This document shows positions 60,701 through 64,000 of a DNA stretch of 64,000 bases, in pieces. Origin of the DNA: an uncultured Eubacteriales bacterium (GTDB lineage: Bacteria > Bacillota > Clostridia > Peptostreptococcales > Anaerovoracaceae); contig CADBKM010000007.1 of NCBI GenBank assembly GCA_902795265.1, positions 1 through 64,000 of the forward strand, read 5' to 3'. Position 1 is the first letter of the stretch; every line of letters starts with the position of its first letter. The notes under the pieces were generated by a model. The model saw only the letters and a program-made list of their open reading frames with translations, did no database searches and had not been told where the DNA came from. Made by a program: the position numbers and the translations under genes.

Positions 60701-62326
60701 GGTTCTGCCGCTGCATCATATGCTAAACAGAATGGACTGACGCACAAGGACCCTGATGCAGAGAAGAGGCTCGAGGCAGATCGTCAGGGTCAGCTCGACA
60801 AATCGATCCCTAAGCTCAAGATCTCGAAGCCTTCGGTAAAGAAAGCTGTGATCACAGCTAAGTGGAAAAAGCTGACATCGAAGCAGCTCAAGAAATCGAA
60901 AGCCACTAAGATCGAAGTCTGGGTTTGCCCGAATAAGAGCTTCAGAAAAGCCGACACCAAGATTGTCACAGTCAGCAAGAAGAAAGCTTCTGCTAAGGTC
61001 AAGGGCCTCAAGAGAAAGACTAAGTACTTTGTAAAGGTCCGTGCGATCAAGTCAAGACCAAATAATGGTACAGTAGGGACGGTTCTGACTGACCCACTTT
61101 CCAAACTAACAAGCGGGATGGCGCAAACGCGTCATCCCGCTTTTGTCTCCTTTGATACTCCTCGTTTCTATGTTAAAATTACTGACATGAGCAGGAAACG
61201 TAAGAAAATTGCAATAATAAGCCGTGAGAGCAACAGCAAGACTCTCGACGTCGCGATGCTCGAGGAAGAGCTCCTTAGGCGCGGGTGCGAGGTCAGGGTT
61301 CTGAGCAAGCTGCTGACTAAAGAAAAGTCGCTCAAGGCGCTCGGCTACATTGGCCACGTCATGAAGCAGGAGGCTGCCATTCTCGCGTCTGATGCCGTCT
61401 TGCTCGACACATATTGCATCCCGGCCAGCATGATACCACATCGCAAGGGCACCAAGGTGATTCAGATGTGGCACGCGCTTGCCGCCATCAAGAAGTTCGG
61501 ATGGCAGACAGTCGGCAAGGAGGGCGGTTCCTCTGAGAAGACCGCGAAGCTCATGAAGATGCACCACGGCTATGACTATGTGGTGTGCGCGAGCGATGTG
61601 ACTGCTGATCACTTCAGTGAGGCGTTCAGAACTGACCGCAGCAAGATAGTTAAGGCCGGACTGCCGAGGATCGACTACATCAAAAGTGTGGTCAGAGGCG
61701 CAAGGCACGAAGATACAGCGGCTAAGATACTGGCGGAGTACCCGCAGCTGAAAGCGGGCCAGGGTGGAACGGATCCGGGAAAGCCCGGGAAGCCAATCGT
61801 TCTGTATGCGCCGACTTTCCGCCGCGGCAAGACTGTCGATCCAAAAGACCTGATCAAAGCGCTAGGTCCTGACAAGTACAACATCGTCGTCAAACTGCAT
61901 CCTCTGTACAGAGGCGACGCAGCAGAGGCCGGCAGTGCGGGCGGCTCGGTAATCTATGATGATGACTTCGCGTCATTCGACTGGCTCTCAGTCGCAGATG
62001 TGATCATAAGTGACTATTCGTCGCTGGTCATTGAGTCAACTCTTGCAGATAAGCCTCTGTTCATATACGCTTACGATCTGGAAGAATACGAGAAAAATAC
62101 AGGGCTCAATATAGATTTCGACAGCGAACCGATAGCGCCGTATGTATTCCGCGATGCATCGGCACTGGCAGCAGGCATTGATAAGGCGTGCTCGTCAAAG
62201 GACGGCTACGATATGGAAGCGCTCCGCGCATTCCGCGGCCGCTACATCGACATCGATACCGGCAGCGAGGGCATTGAGAACTTCTGCACGGCCGCGCTTG
62301 CGGATTTTATAATATCGCTCTGCTAA
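51785..62326 (+). CDS. Giant secreted surface protein fused in frame to a CDP-glycerol glycerophosphotransferase (3513 residues)
   Basis: The signal peptide (MKIRQRWLAFLLSAVMVVTY, ending AFA) is a near copy of that of the first giant protein. Then follow leucine-rich-repeat-like segments (about 60-290), a GLUG-type beta-helix region (about 400-770: GGIVGSL, NSGLVGINRG) and a carboxypeptidase-regulatory-like module (about 815-890). Further on are CARDB-like and at least four Big_2 Ig-like domains (about 1937-2565: SSDDTIATVDENGLVTA), more leucine-rich repeats (about 2890-2950) and the lysine-rich fibronectin-like module (about 3005-3090). An interspersed repeat then removes the natural end, and the frame runs through a terminator hairpin into the transferase (Met3135 onward). 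The fusion probably yields little full-length product. ATG 51785 with GAAAGG upstream is preferred over a GTG at 51767. Confidence 0.85.
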   Translation: MKIRQRWLAFLLSAVMVVTYMPAIAFAGNEAGSESGSSTEQENNADSIETGETADGETDPAEALWTYEVKDDHVVITKYTGSDAEVIIPDSIEGLPVTELGSSILEGKTSVTDLTIPSNINIVNTNALYGNRLRTLRLDWVLNENQAAPEIYNYVRTIVIGANCNRTLLNVGSDGYYTWYDSQNLEAYEVDENNQDFAAEDGVLFSNDKTVLLRYPRGRKDNSYTVPDNVKLIGPEAFTGAQYLTELHIPASTMDFGENALGSDQKYSSDPKTNDNFVIFAEEGSEAEQYAIDHAMPVKSEDESSTTDTKDNATRTIQSGGNSAVWDGVSSSPVVPEGNNYKINNAAELKWLSDEVNAGNSFKDCNVLLTHNIDLNDKEWVPIGNGQYPFRGNFDGQYHTIKNLKLSGTLTYNGLFGFISAAKHSKITVKNISIKNVTVSNSSGAYAGALTGGASTARGAKLNISGIIVSGTVMSGTAGGAIGRIWCGHSSSTVKVSDINVLQGSKVYVRGGNGGGIVGSLLMDDTNNDGGFNGTAIVRDCKFNGGLDITNNRWGTCGGIVGSLNDPEANTKMTIEHCRVDGTVYASSYSLGGGVISTLPAGHLVKSCVNYAMVHGYNAGGITAENSGTVEECYNGGWATAMLGGENSGLVGINRGSIFNCYNSGYAPNSSALSYNGAIAASGSGTAENTYNIGQVAASGETSIAVSHSGVFGYSYGMKLIHCYYDNANQDYLFGNVKDIYTVITDADKNIFESGGKTTAEMKTQGTYTNWDFDNVWEFDLDYSKGYPVLTSIKDLLDKDPDTKTKNKMKKTQFKFTVVDQDAKPVENAIIYLAEGTSDEIALTTDSLGRADTPWQDGSIGVRITKEGYIPYEDASFAMNKKREIKLMIIDQSKADEYPLSSVIMEQHTKDNYGHENDLRYELLTQSRTINRQWSSIRELGVLIGPTEYSKFTIKAIPSDAGITYVKAELVQKNGDEYDLISASDDPMHPEFKYLEYNSFNITKEGTWFGSARMNDVMIRMTDQFGREHLQKINLTVEDVGEDAFEINFDDGLEFTVPGNAPLFKGAKISIPVSKFPGKAKLSDDCIEFGIGSSFLNMDKKDDELRTFWKNWENADKKKLKNNKSFKKQLEKFCKYAEDPMSAVDSEFGTDNFEPVGKPSISMKALFYGHADLPWDKKVTAHLVLQFTIKVDGETQVSFLVVGLEGRGTVTGDGSVVVNFQNASLEAMIGPEFEDPQLTVNGEVAFGAYVGAGVANFASAGIYGDAAFGFDWRWAKVHTGFEEVYINGTLGACVRILGSNAVEIKILEGKYPVYDWEGTADPEGGGRLRLMSALETLSDQEVVESAEDPAGEWTGGDGTLQAAAYSGSTPVVMNAGGTKVMLLTSNTDTARAAADRSELMYSVYNQENGSWSSPAAVADDGTADFNPSVAGNYVVWNNATGFLTGCKTYNDLGRKTEVCIAEFDSESGKFINAQNITNNDKYENRVNISGGSSPVISWTTDSDDNIMGLGSVNTFYSASKNGGSWSISKGNNEEDLIVTKTTATLGNHTYQFYVADIDHDLTTTEDQVLRASTMSGEIVKLSDDIHATQFAYAEKSGKLFYTDGAGNLFSLTAADAEPVQEIDDNRLAGALLVQTIDDESGNVTIVMTKATGNSRNAYIMKYNSATSKWSNPVALFEQTDYVEGVNAWYEGDELVYAYNQRKVQLSSGDTAYSDSNSLHWSKTALDSVSLEIESTFFSPDLVVHGETLPLSVFVTNKGMRDLESVGVKVETASNVVSYDETIQQAVAAGKDTMLEIELPIAEDAEKTTYTVTVYDPENTSVNAATSITIGEANFKLDKEVYNIGGHEIITASVTNSGFAAGSGQLVFYDTDNPDKVLDTYKFGSLEPDEIAHYSFKLDDLGRAFNSLRVGMRVVDSSGNILSDERQAQIWRSADVPVSGVSLAENLAKIENVGDTLQLSCTVQPQSAAENAILIWESSNPESISVDENGLVTAKKQGKATITVYSEDKKYYDECLVYAGIEDIGACTVKGMKTRFRVSSSNNISVKPSFKVVSGTETLVKGTDYDVEYFNNDKIGDAYLIITGKGHYTGSIRKDYKIKTWSQYNLPDLTGFELDKHEASLITDTYDDGSMTLQCKFMPEDAGDKTITWISSDDSVATVRGQSDGSGYVRAVSAGTCTITATTRDGGFTDTCKVNVSKQIYTDTLNVEPLGSGNKIVLEKGHWNESGTEYFVGTEGLLVSYSPENAYSKYFDVKIEDEEIVRCSRDDEFYNRKFTLIAGEKTGQTTVTVYTTGENDNRIEKSFTVEVVDEDPTVRFRNSAYIAYLQGEYNDEYNPFLSLNKECEQVKYSSSDESILTVDSQGNIQPHGVGDATVTATGKYQNKGFTASALVRIVKSERQIREIYPSGLTEMLVDNTAKLTFSTWPEVPRSKEVTWSSSDDTIATVDENGLVTAVAPGEVTITATAVDGGATGTITITVKDRTFISSINFDYEELSIELGDTNSMHFTVSPEDATDKTITWSSSNSMIAQVTNATDNYIDVRGGAVGSATITGTTANGVIASFIVEVYDPDGPDPGDDHGFGDLPAVSDTKSADVGTITTVQLSQDKTVETFTFTPETSGYYVFESYGNEDPVGIVRTENETIAYMDDGDADYNFHIKFKAEKGTTYYLQTRGYSTDMTYDVKLYPVTWTASAKASTVYLDEGSATLEVSVEGDADELTFNWYSGYGYLIKENGESTLAVNNTGSYYCIVGDGENSERVNFKVDSKWGAYENSSYIEFTGSPVKLEAITYGDVPDLDFSWAKDNGDEYIPLSGAGNTSSLTVTSHGLYRCAVTDGYDTVFLYYTVEVASVEQGGMIFRVDRYSDEVVVERDYDSDTALTGAVSIPSKVKFGDGKERTVTRIGSFGGAAGMTAMTIPTTVTEIESYALVNTGLKSITIPANVTKIGHYAVGYTEDSSTGEWVYTPVPGFVINAPAGSAAASYAKQNGLTHKDPDAEKRLEADRQGQLDKSIPKLKISKPSVKKAVITAKWKKLTSKQLKKSKATKIEVWVCPNKSFRKADTKIVTVSKKKASAKVKGLKRKTKYFVKVRAIKSRPNNGTVGTVLTDPLSKLTSGMAQTRHPAFVSFDTPRFYVKITDMSRKRKKIAIISRESNSKTLDVAMLEEELLRRGCEVRVLSKLLTKEKSLKALGYIGHVMKQEAAILASDAVLLDTYCIPASMIPHRKGTKVIQMWHALAAIKKFGWQTVGKEGGSSEKTAKLMKMHHGYDYVVCASDVTADHFSEAFRTDRSKIVKAGLPRIDYIKSVVRGARHEDTAAKILAEYPQLKAGQGGTDPGKPGKPIVLYAPTFRRGKTVDPKDLIKALGPDKYNIVVKLHPLYRGDAAEAGSAGGSVIYDDDFASFDWLSVADVIISDYSSLVIESTLADKPLFIYAYDLEEYEKNTGLNIDFDSEPIAPYVFRDASALAAGIDKACSSKDGYDMEALRAFRGRYIDIDTGSEGIENFCTAALADFIISLC
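61066..61102 (+). repeat. GGGACGGTTC-type repeat, copy 6 (inside coding sequence)
   Basis: Begins TGGTACAGTAGGGACGGTTC and ends CCACTTTCC. It is read in a different frame from copy 5 (NGTVGTVLTDPLS), where it has no stop codon. Confidence 0.9.
61113..61144 (+). terminator. Rho-independent terminator inside the fused reading frame
   Basis: GCGGGATGGCGC (61113-61124) pairs with GCGTCATCCCGC (61129-61140, one G-T pair) around AAAC, followed by TTTTGTC. It should stop most transcripts of the surface protein before the transferase. The hairpin and the 11 bases before it match 41678-41714. Confidence 0.9.
61152..61179 (+). promoter_or_regulatory. Promoter for the glycerophosphotransferase, giving a leaderless start
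   Basis: TTGATA (61152-61157) and TAAAAT (61174-61179) are 16 bases apart, and TGTTAAAAT is also an extended -10. The expected start of transcription falls at or within a base or two of the ATG at 61187. No ribosome site lies between, so the mRNA would be leaderless. Confidence 0.6.
61187..62326 (+). CDS. CDP-glycerol glycerophosphotransferase (own start inside the fused frame)
   Basis: About 379 residues, the normal length of a single-domain TagB-type enzyme. It has IAIISRESNSKTLD, IQMWHALAAIKKFGW, VKAGLPRIDYI, VLYAPTFRRG, VVKLHPLYRG and VIISDYSSLVIES, the family blocks. It should transfer glycerol-phosphate from CDP-glycerol on the cytoplasmic face. That does not fit export as the tail of a secreted protein, so I regard this as a separate gene that is read from its own promoter at 61152. 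The upstream surface-protein frame enters it only because a repeat removed the stop codon. Its companion at 62358 is a related enzyme. Confidence 0.85.
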   Translation: MSRKRKKIAIISRESNSKTLDVAMLEEELLRRGCEVRVLSKLLTKEKSLKALGYIGHVMKQEAAILASDAVLLDTYCIPASMIPHRKGTKVIQMWHALAAIKKFGWQTVGKEGGSSEKTAKLMKMHHGYDYVVCASDVTADHFSEAFRTDRSKIVKAGLPRIDYIKSVVRGARHEDTAAKILAEYPQLKAGQGGTDPGKPGKPIVLYAPTFRRGKTVDPKDLIKALGPDKYNIVVKLHPLYRGDAAEAGSAGGSVIYDDDFASFDWLSVADVIISDYSSLVIESTLADKPLFIYAYDLEEYEKNTGLNIDFDSEPIAPYVFRDASALAAGIDKACSSKDGYDMEALRAFRGRYIDIDTGSEGIENFCTAALADFIISLC

Positions 62327-62357
62327 AGAGCTGGACTTATTTCTAAAAGGAACAAAA

Positions 62358-63614
62358 ATGAGTATTACACAGAAATTCAAGAAAACAGTTTTCGACATTG
62401 CCAAGAAGAACAAGACTTTCAGAATCGTTTTCAGAACGAGCCGCGACAAGGCATACCAGGTGAAGATGGTTCTCGATGATCCGTTCGGGAAGATCGACGA
62501 CAAGCTGGTCTACTTCCGCACGTTCTCGGGCCGCGGCTACAGCGATTCGCCGAAGGCAATGTACCAATACATGCTCACAGCTCCTGAGTACAGGGACTAC
62601 CGTTTCGTATGGTGCTTCAAGGAGCCTGAAAAGTACGATTATCTGATCAGCGATGACAAGTCGGGAAGAACGAGCATCGTTAAGTTCCGCAGCAAGGCAG
62701 ACAACAAGGCTCTGCGCAAGGCGAAGTACTGGATCACGAATTACCGCATGCTCAACCACCAGTATCCGCGCAAGGGTCAGGTGTATCTGCAGTGCTGGCA
62801 CGGGACTCCGCTCAAGAGGCTCGGATACGATATCATCGAGAGCGACAACGCCATGAACTCGCTCAAGGAGATCAAAGAGAAATACAGGACCGATGCCGAG
62901 AAGTTCAGCTACATGCTCTCACCTTCTCCGTTCGCGACAGACAAGTTTGCGACAGCGTGGAACCTCAACAAAACAGGGCAGAGACATAAGATCATAGAGG
63001 AGGGTTACCCTCGCAACGATGCTCTCGCTGTTGCCACGGATGAGAAGCGTGCCGAGCTCAGGAAGAAGCTGGGAGTAGAGGGCAAGAAGGTCATCCTTTA
63101 TGCTCCGACATGGCGCGACAATCAGCACACGAGCGGGCAGGGCTACACATACAAAACTGAAGTCGACTTCGACAAGCTGCAGAGAGAGCTGGGCGACGAT
63201 TACGTGATCCTCTTCAGAGCGCACTATCTGGTCGCGAACAGCTTCGACTTCGCGCGCTATGACGGATTCATCCGCGACGTGAGCTCGTACGGCGACATCA
63301 ACGATCTATATATCGCGGCCGATCTTCTGATCACGGATTACTCGAGCGTATTCTTTGACTACTCGATACTCGAGCGCCCGATCATCTTCTACATGTACGA
63401 CCTCGAACATTATGCGAATGAGATGCGCGGATTCTACCTGTCGCTCGATGAGCTTCCGGGCCCTATCGTCAGAGATGAAGACGCTCTGATTAAGGAGATA
63501 AAGGCTGCTGACGGCTGGAAGGCAGACGACAAGTACAGAGAATTCGTAAAGCGCTTCAATCCGTATGAAGACGGAAATTCGTCTAAGAGAGTGCTCGCAA
63601 AGATCATAAAATAA
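62358..63614 (+). CDS. CDP-glycerol glycerophosphotransferase (TagB/TagF type)
   Basis: This 418-residue protein has VYFRTFSGRGYSDSPKAMY, YLQCWHGTPLKRLGYDI, IEEGYPRNDAL, ILYAPTWRDNQ, ILFRAHYLV and LLITDYSSVFFDY, all signature blocks. It resembles the 38725 enzyme more than the 61187 one. It transfers glycerol-phosphate units (ribitol-phosphate is possible) to a membrane-bound acceptor. AAAGGA lies seven bases before the ATG and 31 bases separate it from the upstream gene, so the two form an operon. With TagD at 30720 there are three such transferases in the window for a single visible CDP-glycerol source. Confidence 0.93.
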   Translation: MSITQKFKKTVFDIAKKNKTFRIVFRTSRDKAYQVKMVLDDPFGKIDDKLVYFRTFSGRGYSDSPKAMYQYMLTAPEYRDYRFVWCFKEPEKYDYLISDDKSGRTSIVKFRSKADNKALRKAKYWITNYRMLNHQYPRKGQVYLQCWHGTPLKRLGYDIIESDNAMNSLKEIKEKYRTDAEKFSYMLSPSPFATDKFATAWNLNKTGQRHKIIEEGYPRNDALAVATDEKRAELRKKLGVEGKKVILYAPTWRDNQHTSGQGYTYKTEVDFDKLQRELGDDYVILFRAHYLVANSFDFARYDGFIRDVSSYGDINDLYIAADLLITDYSSVFFDYSILERPIIFYMYDLEHYANEMRGFYLSLDELPGPIVRDEDALIKEIKAADGWKADDKYREFVKRFNPYEDGNSSKRVLAKIIK

Positions 63615-63648
63615 GCAGAAAGCTTAGCTTAACATCCGTACAGATTCA

Positions 63649-63677
63649 TTGAATTGGCGATCCCCGGCAGATAAAAT
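63649..63677 (+). promoter_or_regulatory. Promoter of the last, partial gene
   Basis: TTGAAT and TAAAAT with 17-base spacing, the same boxes and spacing as the polysaccharide cluster promoter at 5019. The ATG lies 46 bases downstream. Confidence 0.55.
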
Positions 63678-63722
63678 TCTTATACAATCAGGTAGTATAA
63701 GGAAAAGTGCCGGGGTTTTATT

Positions 63723-64000
63723 ATGAGTATTTCCAGAGTAAACAAAAGAATGCTGGCTGTATTGGTGATGCTGACAATGATCTTTTCACTTGCAATCACC
63801 GATGTTCACGCTGCAAGCAAAAACAAAATAACGCTTACAAAGTACAATGTTCCTGCAAATCATATTATGGGGCGGTCTTTCAGTATCAAGGGAAAGATCA
63901 AAGCCAGGCAGAAGATAAGCACGGTAACGATCGGTGTCGTAAGCGCGAAGACCGGTAAGTGGAAGCTCAAATATAAAAAGACCGGTATTAACAGGAAGTC
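63723..64000 (+). CDS. Secreted protein, 5' part only
   Basis: The frame runs from ATG 63723 off the end of the window (92 codons visible). It opens with a signal peptide (MSISRVNKRMLAVLVMLTMI, cleavage near residue 30 after VHA). A lysine-rich, probably beta-sheet segment follows (SFSIKGKIKARQKISTVTIG). That part looks like the start of an Ig-like module, as seen before cell-wall hydrolase domains in Clostridia, but too little is present to name the protein. Its ribosome site is weak (GGGG at 63712-63715). Confidence 0.75.
   Translation, partial: MSISRVNKRMLAVLVMLTMIFSLAITDVHAASKNKITLTKYNVPANHIMGRSFSIKGKIKARQKISTVTIGVVSAKTGKWKLKYKKTGINRK

Noticed and set aside
145..62326. Sortase-anchored surface proteins
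   Set aside because: No LPXTG-like motif followed by a hydrophobic tail was found at the end of the protease, the wall-binding protein or the giant proteins.

Overview
The window looks like one strand-biased stretch of a Gram-positive anaerobe, most likely Bacillota, class Clostridia (an uncultured gut or rumen-type lineage is my guess). The reasons are AGGAGG-type ribosome sites, TTG and GTG starts, hairpin-plus-T terminators, very large exported proteins carrying lysine-rich fibronectin-like ends, BspA-type leucine-rich repeats and Big_2 domains, and a teichoic-acid-like gene set (tagD, tagGH, CDP-glycerol glycerophosphotransferases, LicD family). There is no rRNA, tRNA, CRISPR array, transposase or phage gene that I can see. 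No gene-free gap exceeds 300 bases.

Layout. 1-5 kb: a secreted subtilisin-like protease on the minus strand, a divergent secreted cell-wall-binding-repeat protein, and a DJ-1/PfpI gene. 5-41.6 kb: a very long, tightly packed plus-strand surface-polysaccharide cluster. It starts with a promoter followed at once by a terminator-like hairpin. It then holds a sugar-nucleotide dehydratase, a three-domain fusion (phosphoglycosyl transferase, epimerase, GT4), three more GT4 enzymes, a Wzx flippase, an EpsG-type polymerase and a Wzz-like protein. Next come two LicD transferases, a cytidylyltransferase-PLP enzyme fusion, an opine-dehydrogenase-like gene, the complete UDP-L-FucNAc set (capE, capG, capF), a second polymerase or ligase, two GT2 enzymes and UDP-galactopyranose mutase. 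Last are TagD, an asparagine-synthase-like protein, a tandem array of normal and degenerate LicD proteins, a CDP-glycerol transferase and a TagGH-like ABC exporter. 41.8-64 kb: another O-antigen-ligase-like membrane protein, two giant secreted surface proteins (2775 residues and about 3100 residues), two more CDP-glycerol glycerophosphotransferases, and the start of a further secreted protein.

Taken together the genes describe an anionic, phosphate-decorated surface polymer (glycerol-phosphate plus one or more CDP-activated small alcohols or amino-alcohols placed by LicD enzymes) and large secreted proteins that may sit on it. Both a Wzx/Wzy route and an ABC route are present, so two polymers may be made.

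The most unusual signals are these. (1) A short interspersed repeat with core GGGACGGTTC occurs at six places, almost always at a gene 3' end or next to a terminator. It has replaced the last strand of the C-terminal module in both giant proteins, and in the second it removes the stop codon, so that the surface protein is fused in frame to a glycerophosphotransferase. (2) LicD-like proteins that lack the catalytic WDDD motif are paired with, or fused to, normal LicD enzymes. (3) A cytidylyltransferase-PLP fusion followed by an opine-dehydrogenase homologue suggests a CDP-activated, possibly carboxyethylated, amino-alcohol. (4) An A10 tract lies exactly at a domain boundary of the three-enzyme fusion, with stop codons close by in both other frames.
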